A stretch of DNA of 64,000 bases, from contig NZ_JBFWFX010000007.1 in NCBI RefSeq assembly GCF_050286925.1, positions 78,345 to 142,344 of the forward strand, read 5' to 3'. Positions 8,093 through 16,710 of the stretch are shown piece after piece. Source of the stretch: Caloranaerobacter sp050286925. GTDB lineage: Bacteria; Bacillota; Clostridia; Tissierellales; Thermohalobacteraceae. A program made the position numbers and the translations under genes. Below the pieces are notes generated by a model that ran no database searches, had not been told where the DNA came from, and was given only the letters and a program-made list of their open reading frames with translations. Positions within the stretch are counted from its first letter, which is position 1. Every line of letters begins with the position of its first letter.

Positions 8093-8908
8093 ATGAAAAA
8101 AATATTGCTTGTGTTAATTTTTATAATATCTCTTTTATACGTATTTCCGATAATATATACATTCACGAATTCTTTTATGACGGAAAGTCAAATTAATGCT
8201 GAAAATATACAGATTATACCTGATGAGTTTAATTTGCAACAGTATTATTCTATTGTAACTAATAAAGCAGAATATTTTAAATTTTTTATGAATTCTGTCA
8301 AGCTAACTGTTATTATAATAGTTGGTCAAATTGTGATAGGGATTTTTGCAGCATTTGCTTTTGCGAAGATGGAATTTCCAGGAAGGGATTTGATATTTGT
8401 AATATATATTTTAGCAGTACTACTTCCATTTCAAGTAACTTTAGTACCTAATTATCTTGTATTAGATAAAATACATAGGGTTTTGAATATAAAAATACTC
8501 GATACACATATGGCGATTATTTTACCAGGTATTTTTTCATCATTCGGAGTTTTTTTATTAAGACAGTTTGTAAGAGGTATACCTAACGATATAATTGAAG
8601 CGGCAAGAATTGATGGAGCAGGATATGGCAAAATTTTATTTAAAGTAGTTTTACCTGTAATAAAACCTGCAGTTTTTTCGTTGGTTATTCTTACTTTTAT
8701 AGATAATTGGAACTTGATTGAACAAGCTATTATTTTTATAGATACTCCTTCGAAGTTGCCGTTATCAGTATTTTTGGAAAATATCTATTATGGTGATTAT
8801 AAAGTGTTTTATGCTGGTGCAGTACTTTATATTGTTCCTGCCCTATTAATATTTATTAAAGGTGAAGATTATTTGAAAGAGGGTCTAACAGTAGGAGGTA
8901 TGAAGTGA
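8093..8908 (+). CDS. ABC sugar-type transporter permease (MalG/UgpE-like)
   Basis: 271 residues, six predicted spans, with the opening LLVLIFIISLLYVFPIIYTFTNSF typical in style of MalG-type inner-membrane permeases. The EAA loop is EAARIDGAGYGKILFKVVLPVIKP near residues 166-189. MalG-type proteins pair with the MalF-type permease just upstream to make the translocation pore; substrate-binding lipoproteins at 1635, 3876 and 5716 are the natural partners. The stop overlaps the next start (TGATG at 8906-8910), so translation is probably coupled with the adaptor gene. Confidence 0.9.
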   Translation: MKKILLVLIFIISLLYVFPIIYTFTNSFMTESQINAENIQIIPDEFNLQQYYSIVTNKAEYFKFFMNSVKLTVIIIVGQIVIGIFAAFAFAKMEFPGRDLIFVIYILAVLLPFQVTLVPNYLVLDKIHRVLNIKILDTHMAIILPGIFSSFGVFLLRQFVRGIPNDIIEAARIDGAGYGKILFKVVLPVIKPAVFSLVILTFIDNWNLIEQAIIFIDTPSKLPLSVFLENIYYGDYKVFYAGAVLYIVPALLIFIKGEDYLKEGLTVGGMK

Positions 8909-10203
8909 TGGAAAATAAAGTGCTTAAAACAACGAAAAATATAGTGGTAGGTTTTTTTACACTTATATTTATAATGGGTTTTTTTTCAAAATCAATAGTT
9001 AATTTATTTTTACCTAAAGTTCAAGTCGTAACGGCTGTAAAGGGTTCTATTGAAAAGAGTGTTGAACTTGAAGGTACAATAGAACCAAAAGAAATTTATA
9101 AAGTAAGACTTGGTGGTAATGTGATTGTAGATGAATATTTTGTTAAAGTAGGACAGGAAGTAAAAGTCGGGGATCCTATTTTTAAAATAAATAATGAATA
9201 TGGTTTTAAAGGAGAGGATGAGCAAATACAAGACCTTAAACTTTTACTTGAAAAAGAAGAGTTTAGATTAGAAAGATTAAAAAATAGTTCATTTATTATA
9301 GATGAGAAGAATATAGAGATCTTAGAAGATAAAATATTATCTCAAAAAAATGAGATTTCAAAATTGGAAGAGTTATACAAATCAGGAGCAATAAATTATT
9401 CAACATTAGAACGAAATAAAGAGAGTCTTAAGGAATTAGAAAATAATCTAGAAATTAAAAAGATATTGCTTGAAGAAAAGAAAAAAGAGAATTTATTAGA
9501 GATTAAAGAGGTAGAAAATAATATCAAACAGATCAAAAACAAAATATCTGAAATTGAAAAGAGAAAGAAATTTTACGCTAAAGTTGCAGATGACGGGATT
9601 TACTATTCAGATGTTGATGGTGTTATATTAAGATTAAATCAAGTAAATAGAATACTAGGTAAGGATACTACAATTGTCGAGATTGGTAAAGTCAAAGGGT
9701 ATAATTCAGTAAAACTTATAGCTTATGTACCTGATAAGTATTATTATTTTGTTAAAAATGCAGTAAAAATTGAAATAGAAACAGAAAACAAAAATTTTAT
9801 TCCTGAAACTGCAAGGATTGTAAACGTAAGTGAAGTAGCAGAGAATAAGTTAATAGAGATCGAAGCCATATTTGAAGATGAAGTTAAAGGGGTTCCCGTG
9901 TTAGGGCAAAAGTTGCGAGGAAAAATATCAAAAAAATATAAGAAAGAAAATACTATTCCAAAAGTTGCTGTTATTCCGTATGATGGATATGGTGTAGGAA
10001 AAGAAGGTTATGTTTATGCAGTAGAAGAAAAAAAAGGGATTTTGGGTACTGAATATATTGCAAAAAAAATAGATGTGGTAATGTTAGTAGTCGGAGATAG
10101 TCAAGTTTGTGTAAGAGGTCTTGAAACATTAGAAAAACCTATGGTAATCACGAATTTATCATATAAGATTAAGGATGGAGTGAAAGTACATTTATGGGAA
10201 TAA
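8908..10203 (+). CDS. HlyD/MacA-like membrane-fusion protein
   Basis: About 431 residues. It has an N-terminal membrane anchor (residues about 12-32), a first half-barrel/lipoyl region (VELEGTIEPKEIYKVRLGGNVIV), a long coiled-coil hairpin (residues about 110-215, rich in E, K and L) and a returning lipoyl segment plus beta-barrel (GVILRLNQVNRILGKDTTIVEIG). This is the plan of periplasmic-adaptor/HlyD proteins, which in Gram-positives serve MacAB-type ABC exporters. The ATG at 8908 overlaps the previous stop and lies 9 bases from a taggagg site; GTG at 8905 is the alternative. It overlaps the next gene by 10 bases. Confidence 0.82.
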   Translation: MENKVLKTTKNIVVGFFTLIFIMGFFSKSIVNLFLPKVQVVTAVKGSIEKSVELEGTIEPKEIYKVRLGGNVIVDEYFVKVGQEVKVGDPIFKINNEYGFKGEDEQIQDLKLLLEKEEFRLERLKNSSFIIDEKNIEILEDKILSQKNEISKLEELYKSGAINYSTLERNKESLKELENNLEIKKILLEEKKKENLLEIKEVENNIKQIKNKISEIEKRKKFYAKVADDGIYYSDVDGVILRLNQVNRILGKDTTIVEIGKVKGYNSVKLIAYVPDKYYYFVKNAVKIEIETENKNFIPETARIVNVSEVAENKLIEIEAIFEDEVKGVPVLGQKLRGKISKKYKKENTIPKVAVIPYDGYGVGKEGYVYAVEEKKGILGTEYIAKKIDVVMLVVGDSQVCVRGLETLEKPMVITNLSYKIKDGVKVHLWE

Positions 10204-11246
10204 GGAAAGTTATTTCATTAGCTTTGATAATAGCACTATCTTTTAGTTCGTATATGTATTTAAAAGAAAAATACAATCCTATGGCTGTGGAGCTTAGATT
10301 TAAAGGAGATTTGAGGAATGAAGAGTTCCAAAAAATTAAAAAAACGCTCTATCTAAACGTATATTCAATAAACTATTCGATGAGATATAAACGACATAAT
10401 CTTGTAATGACAACTGGAATGGATACTCAAATAATTGATATACCGATTATCCATGGAGAATTCATAACAGATTCAGAAAGAAGAGTTGCAGTAATAGGAG
10501 ATAAGGTAGCAGATTTTTATTTTAAAACAGAAAATGCTATTGGAAAGAAAATGAAAGTATTTGAAAATGAATATGAAGTAATAGGTATTATTAAGAATAG
10601 TAATGTAATATATATACCATTCGATGAAAAACTTTTTGGACTAGATTGGGAGAAAAAAATAGTGAGATATATATCTTATGATAAAGAGTTATTTTATTTA
10701 AATTTAAAAGTTAATAAAGTAGCTAGTCAACTTTCGGTTTTAGGATTAGATGTATATGATATTGTTGTTTATAAGGAGAAAATATATGGTTATATAAATA
10801 TAATAATTTTTGTTGTAATATATATATTATTTGATTTTATTATGAAACTATATAGACGTATAAAAAAAGAAATTATCGTTTTGTTTCAGGGGTATATGGA
10901 AAAAAGGAGAGTTAAAGAATGGTATGAATATATGTTAGAAGAAAAGAAAGACATATTAAAAATTTTAGTATATTCTATTGTACTTGTTTTTATGGCTATA
11001 GGGATATTTAAGATAATACCGTATTTAACTATTTCTTCTTCGAGTATTCCTGACAATATATTTTCTTTATACAGTATTTTAGGTGTTTTTAAATATAAAT
11101 ATAATAATTTTATATTACATCTTAATAATGGTTATAGTGCAATAATGGTAGATGTAATAATAATCAATACAATCTTCCTATTAATAATTATGGGAATATT
11201 GTTGAATACAGCATTAAAAAAATCAAATCAAGGTAAATCTTTTTAA
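10194..11246 (+). CDS. MacB/FtsX-like ABC transporter permease
   Basis: 350 residues. An N-terminal membrane anchor is followed by an extracytoplasmic MacB-core-like region with the tell-tale stretch RRVAVIGDKVADFYF and AIGKKMKVFENEYEVIGIIK (about residues 98-140), where exported cargo permeases have GxxxA-x-ALF ... G-x-ID. Three more membrane spans follow, near residues 200, 260 and 320; FtsX-type permeases normally have four in total. It starts inside the upstream HlyD gene (10-base overlap), so the pair probably works together. The usual ATPase partner is missing. Function as an exporter of a peptide or lipid is inferred. Confidence 0.6.
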   Translation: MGIRKVISLALIIALSFSSYMYLKEKYNPMAVELRFKGDLRNEEFQKIKKTLYLNVYSINYSMRYKRHNLVMTTGMDTQIIDIPIIHGEFITDSERRVAVIGDKVADFYFKTENAIGKKMKVFENEYEVIGIIKNSNVIYIPFDEKLFGLDWEKKIVRYISYDKELFYLNLKVNKVASQLSVLGLDVYDIVVYKEKIYGYINIIIFVVIYILFDFIMKLYRRIKKEIIVLFQGYMEKRRVKEWYEYMLEEKKDILKILVYSIVLVFMAIGIFKIIPYLTISSSSIPDNIFSLYSILGVFKYKYNNFILHLNNGYSAIMVDVIIINTIFLLIIMGILLNTALKKSNQGKSF

Positions 11247-11306
11247 CTTATTTTGAAAGTTGAATTTTAGGGTATATATATAAAATATACTAATAGTTGT
11301 CTATTA

Positions 11307-11315
11307 TGTTATAAT
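11307..11315 (+). promoter_or_regulatory. Extended -10 promoter for the nfeD-floA operon
   Basis: TGTTATAAT at 11307-11315 is a perfect extended -10 (TGnTATAAT). No matching -35 at the best distance is obvious, which extended -10 promoters tolerate. It lies 23 bases before the TTG start of the NfeD gene. Confidence 0.5.
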
Positions 11316-11337
11316 TTAAACTAAGGGAGGTGAAAAA

Positions 11338-12624
11338 TTGAAAATAAAAAATATAGCAACTTTTTTTGTCTTACTAGTTTTAGTGTTAAGTTCAATTTCA
11401 GTATATTCTGATGAAGGGAATGATGTATATGTAATACCAATAAAGGGAGCTATAAATAAAGCTACTTACCAGTTTGTGAAAACAAAGGTTGAAGAAGTTT
11501 CTAAATACCGACCTGCTGCTATAATATTTGAAATAGATACATATGGCGGTTTTATAGATAATGCTATAGATATTAAGGATGTGATTATGAACATTGATAT
11601 ACCAACTATCTCGTTTGTAAATAATAAAGCAGAGTCTGCTGGAGTTCTTATTACTATAGCTGGAGAGAAAATAGTTATGGCGGAAGGTTCTACTATAGGT
11701 TCTGCTGAAACAAGACCAAATACAGAAAAAATTATGTCAATGTGGGTAAGCACTTTAAAAGCTGTTGCGGAGCAGAGAGGAAGAGATAAAGAACTAGTAG
11801 CTGCTATGGCTGATAAAGATATTGAAATAAAAGGAATAGTAAAAAAAGGAGAGTTATTAAATCTAAACTATAAAGAAGCTAAGCAATTGGGGTTTGCTGA
11901 TTATGTATCTAATAATTATGATGATATGTTGAACTATTTTAATATCAGTTACAATAAAGTTGTAAAGATAAATACTGACTTAAGAACAAATATAGCTAAA
12001 TATCTAACTAATCCATATGTAGGCGTACTGCTTATTTCACTTGGATTTTTAGGTTTTGTTATTGAGATGTTTACACCGGGTTTTGGTGCAGGAGGAACAT
12101 TGAGTTTAATTTCATTTTCATTATACTTTGGAGGAAATATTATAGCAGGCAACTCTGGATTGGGTGCAGTTATAATATTTTTAGCAGGTATAGTTTTATT
12201 ATTAATAGAAGCAGTTGTACCTGGGTTTGGTGTACCAGGAATAGGTGGAATAATTTGTATCGTCATAAGTATAGTATTGACTTCTGGTTCTATAGAAAGT
12301 GCGATGGTTTCATTAGGCGTAGCTATTATATTGACAGTTTTGATTACTGTACTCTTGGTGAAGTATGGGCAAAGAAGTCCTTATTTAGACAAGATAGTAT
12401 TGAGAACAAAGCAGAACAACGAAAAAGGTTACATAGGTGTTGATTCTAAGACAGAATATGTAGGTAAAGAAGGAATAGCCATATCTTTACTTAGACCAGC
12501 AGGAATTGTAGACATAGAAGGAAACAGAATTGATGCTGTTTCTGAAGGTGCTTTTATAGAAAAGGGAGCTAAAGTTAAGGTGATTAAAGTCGAAGGACCA
12601 AGAGTTGTTGTGAGAAAAATATAA
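11338..12624 (+). CDS. NfeD family membrane serine protease (ClpP class)
   Basis: 428 residues, starting at TTG behind aagggaggtg (11324-11333). A signal peptide is followed by a ClpP-like protease domain: FEIDTYGGFIDNAIDIKD, then SFVNNKAESAGVLIT with the catalytic Ser in ESAG, and AEGSTIGSAETRP. Four to five membrane spans follow (about residues 225-345), and an OB-fold NfeD domain closes the protein (GKEGIAISLLRPAGIVDIEG). Long NfeD proteins pair with flotillin/stomatin proteins and probably process membrane proteins; floA is the next gene, 21 bases on. It matches B. subtilis YqeZ. Confidence 0.92.
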   Translation: MKIKNIATFFVLLVLVLSSISVYSDEGNDVYVIPIKGAINKATYQFVKTKVEEVSKYRPAAIIFEIDTYGGFIDNAIDIKDVIMNIDIPTISFVNNKAESAGVLITIAGEKIVMAEGSTIGSAETRPNTEKIMSMWVSTLKAVAEQRGRDKELVAAMADKDIEIKGIVKKGELLNLNYKEAKQLGFADYVSNNYDDMLNYFNISYNKVVKINTDLRTNIAKYLTNPYVGVLLISLGFLGFVIEMFTPGFGAGGTLSLISFSLYFGGNIIAGNSGLGAVIIFLAGIVLLLIEAVVPGFGVPGIGGIICIVISIVLTSGSIESAMVSLGVAIILTVLITVLLVKYGQRSPYLDKIVLRTKQNNEKGYIGVDSKTEYVGKEGIAISLLRPAGIVDIEGNRIDAVSEGAFIEKGAKVKVIKVEGPRVVVRKI

Positions 12625-12645
12625 TTTTAAAGGAGGGCATTTTTA

Positions 12646-13641
12646 ATGACAAGTTTTGTTTCAATATCTATTATCGTTGTTGTAGCTATTTTATTTTTAA
12701 CGATATTATTTAGTTTTATACCTGTAGGGCTTTGGATTACAGCTTATTTTTCAGGAGTAAGAATAGGATTTTTTACACTTGTAGGTATGAGACTTAGAAG
12801 GGTTATACCTTCAAGGATTGTTAATCCATTGATTAAAGCTACAAAAGCTGGATTGGAATTGGGGATTGATAAGTTAGAGGCCCATTATTTAGCAGGTGGA
12901 GATGTAAATAGCGTTGTTGATGCTCTAATTGCGGCACAAAGAGCTAATATTCCACTAGAATTTGAAAGAGCAGCGGCAATAGATTTAGCAGGTAGAAATG
13001 TTTTGGAAGCTGTACAGGTTAGTGTTAATCCTAAAGTGATTGAGACACCAAAAGTTTCAGCAGTTGCAAAAGATGGTATAGAAGTTATGGTTAAAGCTAG
13101 AGTTACAGTTAGAGCAAATATAGAACGATTAGTTGGTGGTGCTGGTGAAGAAACTATTATAGCAAGAGTAGGAGAGGGTATAGTTACTACTGTAGGTAGT
13201 GCTAATAGTCATAAAGAAGTACTTGAGAATCCTGATAAAATATCTCAGACTGTACTGGAAAAAGGACTCGATGCAGGTACGGCATTTGAAATATTGTCAA
13301 TAGATATAGCTGATGTTGATGTTGGTAGAAATATAGGTGCTAAACTTCAAACAGATCAAGCCGAAGCCGATAAGAGGATAGCTCAGGCAAAAGCAGAAGA
13401 AAGAAGAGCTATGGCTGTTGCTAGAGAGCAGGAAATGAAAGCTGAAGTGCAGGCTATGAGAGCTAAAGTGGTTGAGGCAGAAGCTGAGGTTCCATTGGCA
13501 TTGGCTAAGGCCTTGAGAGAAGGGAAACTTGGTGTAATGGATTATTATAATATGAAAAATATTTTAGCAGATACAAACATGAGAGATGCTATATCAAAGA
13601 TAAGCAGAGTAGATGAAAAAGATAATCCTACAAACAAGTAG
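12646..13641 (+). CDS. floA: Flotillin-like protein FloA
   Basis: 331 residues, the usual FloA (YqfA) length. An N-terminal hydrophobic hairpin (about residues 5-45) anchors it to the membrane from the inside; an SPFH domain follows (VSVNPKVIETPKVSAVAKDGIEV) and then the Ala/Glu-rich flotillin helix (QAEADKRIAQAKAEERRAMAVAREQE). FloA forms oligomers in functional membrane microdomains and supports membrane fluidity and protein assembly. The ATG has the ribosome binding site aaaggagg (12629-12636). Its partner NfeD protease is just upstream, and the sporulation genes yqfC and yqfD follow as in Bacillus. Confidence 0.95.
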   Translation: MTSFVSISIIVVVAILFLTILFSFIPVGLWITAYFSGVRIGFFTLVGMRLRRVIPSRIVNPLIKATKAGLELGIDKLEAHYLAGGDVNSVVDALIAAQRANIPLEFERAAAIDLAGRNVLEAVQVSVNPKVIETPKVSAVAKDGIEVMVKARVTVRANIERLVGGAGEETIIARVGEGIVTTVGSANSHKEVLENPDKISQTVLEKGLDAGTAFEILSIDIADVDVGRNIGAKLQTDQAEADKRIAQAKAEERRAMAVAREQEMKAEVQAMRAKVVEAEAEVPLALAKALREGKLGVMDYYNMKNILADTNMRDAISKISRVDEKDNPTNK

Positions 13642-13661
13642 TAATTTGAGGATGTGTTAAT

Positions 13662-14084
13662 ATGGATAAGTTTTGGGATATATTGAAGACTATTATTGCA
13701 ATATTGTTACCAATTATATTTAGCAATGCATTTAATAAAGATAAAAGAAAGAAAAATAGAGAATATTCTAGTGGAATTGTATCTGATCGAGGGATAAGAC
13801 AAGATTATGAACTTATTTTCGAAGAAGATGATGATGAGACAGAGCAAGTTGAATTTGTATATATAGAAAGCTCTGAAACAAATCAAGAGAAAGAGGTTTA
13901 TATAGAAGAAAATGTAAAAGAAGAAAGAGTTATTGAAGAAAAACTAGAAGATAAAAGAGATGATGTTATTAAACAAAATGAAATAAGTGATGAATCTGTA
14001 TTTAGGTTAGATTTCAATTCAGATGATATAATCAAAGGTATAATCATGGCTGAAATATTATCAAAACCAAAAAGTTTAAGATAA
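13662..14084 (+). CDS. Hypothetical acidic membrane-anchored protein
   Basis: 140 residues, not recognised. The N-terminus (MDKFWDILKTIIAILLPIIFSNAF) is a likely membrane anchor, followed by a basic KDKRKKNRE segment and a long, very acidic, low-complexity tail rich in Glu and Asp (about residues 45-120). It ends with a short hydrophobic-amphipathic segment (IIKGIIMAEILSKPKSLR) that may dock on a partner. It is 20 bases behind floA and directly before a terminator, so it is the last gene of the nfeD-floA operon. A role with FloA at the membrane is inferred from position only. Confidence 0.7.
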   Translation: MDKFWDILKTIIAILLPIIFSNAFNKDKRKKNREYSSGIVSDRGIRQDYELIFEEDDDETEQVEFVYIESSETNQEKEVYIEENVKEERVIEEKLEDKRDDVIKQNEISDESVFRLDFNSDDIIKGIIMAEILSKPKSLR

Positions 14085-14115
14085 AAATTGCGGGCAAATA
14101 GCCCGCAATTTTTTT
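14085..14115 (+). terminator. Rho-independent terminator of the nfeD-floA operon
   Basis: Perfect 11-bp stem aaattgcgggc (14085-14095) with gcccgcaattt (14101-14111), loop aaata, then a T-run to 14115. It separates the floA operon from yqfC. Confidence 0.9.
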
Positions 14116-14201
14116 CGTTTAGCACCAAGTATCCATCACCTAAATATTTGTAATACATGTTTAATAACTAGCATAACTTTTTTATATAAGGAGGGCTCTT
14201 G

Positions 14202-14480
14202 GTGAAAAGAAAGGTAGATGATATTAAATCGACTATATCAGACATACTAGAACTACCAAAAGATATAGTTCTAGATTTGCCTAAGATTACATTGATAGGC
14301 AATTTACAATTATATATAGAGAATCATAAGGGAATTATTGAATACAGTAAACAAAGAATTCGTATTAATACAAATATTGGTATACTAAGGATTGTTGGAA
14401 AAGATTTAACAATCAGGACTATTGTTACTGAAGAGATTATAGTAGCGGGGGAAATTGAAATAGTTGAATTTATAAGCTGA
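14202..14480 (+). CDS. yqfC: Sporulation protein YqfC
   Basis: 92 residues, the normal YqfC size. The pattern DLPKITLIGNLQLYIENHKGIIEYSKQRIRIN with the following IGILRIVGKDLTIRTI is characteristic: an all-beta YabP/YqfC-family protein made in the mother cell under sigma-E. The GTG at 14202 lies 7 bases after aaggaggg (14189-14195); the TTG at 14199 is too close. It is 12 bases from yqfD, with which it is always paired. Presence of this pair argues that the organism forms endospores. Confidence 0.92.
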   Translation: MKRKVDDIKSTISDILELPKDIVLDLPKITLIGNLQLYIENHKGIIEYSKQRIRINTNIGILRIVGKDLTIRTIVTEEIIVAGEIEIVEFIS

Positions 14481-14492
14481 GAGGTGTAGTTA

Positions 14493-15677
14493 ATGCTAGT
14501 TATAAGAATATGGAATTATTTTCGTGGATATGTTATTATTAAGATTGAAGGACTTACTTTGGAGAGATTTATTAATCTTTCCATAGCTAAGGGAATATAT
14601 TTGTGGGATATTGTAAGATATGATTATACAACTTTAGAAGCAAAAGTAGGATTGAAGGGTTTTAAGGCTTTGAGGGAAGTAGTGAGAAGAGTTGGTTGTA
14701 GAATCTACATTATAGAGAAAAAAGGCTTCCCTTTTTTAGTCCATAAATTAAAGTACAGAAAGATGTTAGTATTTGGATTTGCTATAGCAGTATGTATAAT
14801 AGTTTTCTTAACTTCTTTTATTTGGGAAATAGAGGTAGTAGGCAATAAGAATATAGACAGCAAATTTATAATTGATTATTTAGCAAAAATGGATATTAAG
14901 CCAGGAATCTCAAAGTCAGAAGTAGATATATCTGAATTAAAGAGAAATATACTAAAGGATATTGAAAATATATCATTTGTCAATATGGAGATAATAGGTA
15001 CAAAACTTTTAGTTGAGGTTAAGGAGAGAGAGATTATACAACCTGCTATAGAAGAAGATGTACCATGCAATATTGTTGCTAAGAAAAAAGCGGTTATTGT
15101 AAAAGTTATAGCCAGAAATGGGAAGAATATTGTGGAAAAGGGTGACATTGTAAAAAAAGGTCAAGTTTTAATTTCAGGCATAATTGAAGATGAAAAACTT
15201 GAAAATCCTTTATTAGTACATTCTGATGGTACTGTTTTAGGGAAAACATTGTATGTAAAAGAGTTAGAAGAACCTATTATAAAAAAAATTGAGGAAGAAA
15301 CAGGAAATTATTACTTGGTTAGAGAAATTAAAATAGGTAATTATAGTTTGCTTTTAAATAATAAAGAAATACCTTATAAAAATTATATTGAAGATAAAAA
15401 AAGTAAAAAATTAATCAGGATTTTAGGTTATGAATTACCTCTAGAAATTATAGTTCATAAGTATAAAGAAGTCGAGCTTATTAAAGTAAAACAGAATATC
15501 GAAGCATTGAAAAAAATGCAATCTGTAAAAGGTGTGCAAATGCTTATGGATGAATTACCTAAAGGTGCAAAAGTTATATCAAAAGACGTTAATTATTCTA
15601 TTGAAGATAATATTCTTATTACTAGAGTCAGTATTGAAGTAATTGAAGAGATTGGTGAGAAACAGAAAATACATTAG
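14493..15677 (+). CDS. yqfD: Sporulation protein YqfD
   Basis: 394 residues, the usual YqfD length. The cytoplasmic N-terminal part has LTLERFINLSIAKGIYLWDI; one membrane span follows at about residues 90-110 (MLVFGFAIAVCIIVFLTSFIW); the rest is outside the cytoplasm with EVVGNKNIDSKFI and LVEVKEREIIQP. YqfD is a mother-cell sporulation protein made with YqfC. In B. subtilis the pair is in the sigma-E regulon; the exact reaction is unknown. Its ribosome binding site (gaggtg, 14481-14486) directly follows the yqfC stop. Confidence 0.92.
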   Translation: MLVIRIWNYFRGYVIIKIEGLTLERFINLSIAKGIYLWDIVRYDYTTLEAKVGLKGFKALREVVRRVGCRIYIIEKKGFPFLVHKLKYRKMLVFGFAIAVCIIVFLTSFIWEIEVVGNKNIDSKFIIDYLAKMDIKPGISKSEVDISELKRNILKDIENISFVNMEIIGTKLLVEVKEREIIQPAIEEDVPCNIVAKKKAVIVKVIARNGKNIVEKGDIVKKGQVLISGIIEDEKLENPLLVHSDGTVLGKTLYVKELEEPIIKKIEEETGNYYLVREIKIGNYSLLLNNKEIPYKNYIEDKKSKKLIRILGYELPLEIIVHKYKEVELIKVKQNIEALKKMQSVKGVQMLMDELPKGAKVISKDVNYSIEDNILITRVSIEVIEEIGEKQKIH

Positions 15678-15709
15678 TTAAAAATACAATAATAGTTGGG
15701 AGGATAAGA

Positions 15710-16687
15710 TTGGAAAGAGAAATATTTGAAAAAAGAGTTGAAGTAAAAGATAACGATTTTATAATGGAGCTTTATGGTAATCTTGATGAAAATATTAAAA
15801 TTATAGAAAAAGAGTTTGATGTTGATATTGTATCTAGACAGGGTGAGATAAGAATTATTGGTCAAGAGCCTAATATTTCAATTGCTGAGAAATTGATAGC
15901 AAAATTAATAGAAATGATAAAGAGTGAAGGTAGGTTAACTAAACAAAGAATAAGATATGCAATACAGTTAATATATGAAGGAAATGAGGATAAGATTAAG
16001 GAACTTTTAGATGAAATTTTATGTATTACAGCAAGTGGTAAGAGTATTAAGCCGAAAACTTTAGGTCAGAAAAGATATATTAATGCTATAAAAGAAAATG
16101 ATGTGGTATTTTGTATTGGACCTGCTGGTACAGGTAAGACATATTTGGCTATGGCTATGGCAATAACTGCTTTTAAAAATAAAGAAGTAAATAGAATAAT
16201 ACTAACTAGACCTGCTGTTGAAGCAGGAGAAAAATTAGGATTTTTACCTGGAGATTTGCAAGACAAAGTAGACCCATATTTAAGACCTTTATATGATGCA
16301 CTTTTTGATATATTAGGTGCTGAAACATATATGAAGTATATGGAAAAAGGACTTATTGAAGTAGCACCATTGGCTTATATGAGAGGTAGAACATTAGATT
16401 CTTCTTTTATAATACTAGATGAAGCACAAAATACTACTCCAGAACAGATGAAGATGTTTTTGACCAGACTAGGATTTGGGTCAAAGGCGATTATAACTGG
16501 AGATATTACACAAATAGATTTACCTAATGGAAAACCTTCTGGTTTAAAACAAGTATCACAGATATTGGAAGGTATTAAAGGTATAGAGTTTATTTATTTA
16601 GGAAAACAAGACGTTGTTAGACATCAATTAGTTCAAAGGATTATAGAGGCATATGATAGATTTGAAAATAGAAAGAAACAGAAATAA
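15710..16687 (+). CDS. phoH: PhoH-like ATPase
   Basis: 325 residues starting at TTG (15710) behind gggagga (15698-15704). The N-terminal region is a KH-like domain (VDIVSRQGEIRIIGQEPNISIAEKLI in two pieces); the rest is the PhoH P-loop ATPase with Walker A GPAGTGKTYL (about residues 137-146), the RPAVEAGEKLGFLPGD block and the Walker B LDEAQN (residues about 236-241). PhoH/YbeZ is linked to ribosome and RNA maturation with the YbeY endonuclease, encoded two genes downstream. The gene follows yqfD, as in Bacillus. Confidence 0.95.
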   Translation: MEREIFEKRVEVKDNDFIMELYGNLDENIKIIEKEFDVDIVSRQGEIRIIGQEPNISIAEKLIAKLIEMIKSEGRLTKQRIRYAIQLIYEGNEDKIKELLDEILCITASGKSIKPKTLGQKRYINAIKENDVVFCIGPAGTGKTYLAMAMAITAFKNKEVNRIILTRPAVEAGEKLGFLPGDLQDKVDPYLRPLYDALFDILGAETYMKYMEKGLIEVAPLAYMRGRTLDSSFIILDEAQNTTPEQMKMFLTRLGFGSKAIITGDITQIDLPNGKPSGLKQVSQILEGIKGIEFIYLGKQDVVRHQLVQRIIEAYDRFENRKKQK

Positions 16688-16710
16688 TTAATATGTATGG
16701 AGGGAATTCC

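Noticed and set aside
11949..12266. 105-codon minus-strand frame inside the NfeD gene
   Set aside because: Shadow of the opposite strand; repetitive P/N-rich reading and no ribosome binding site.
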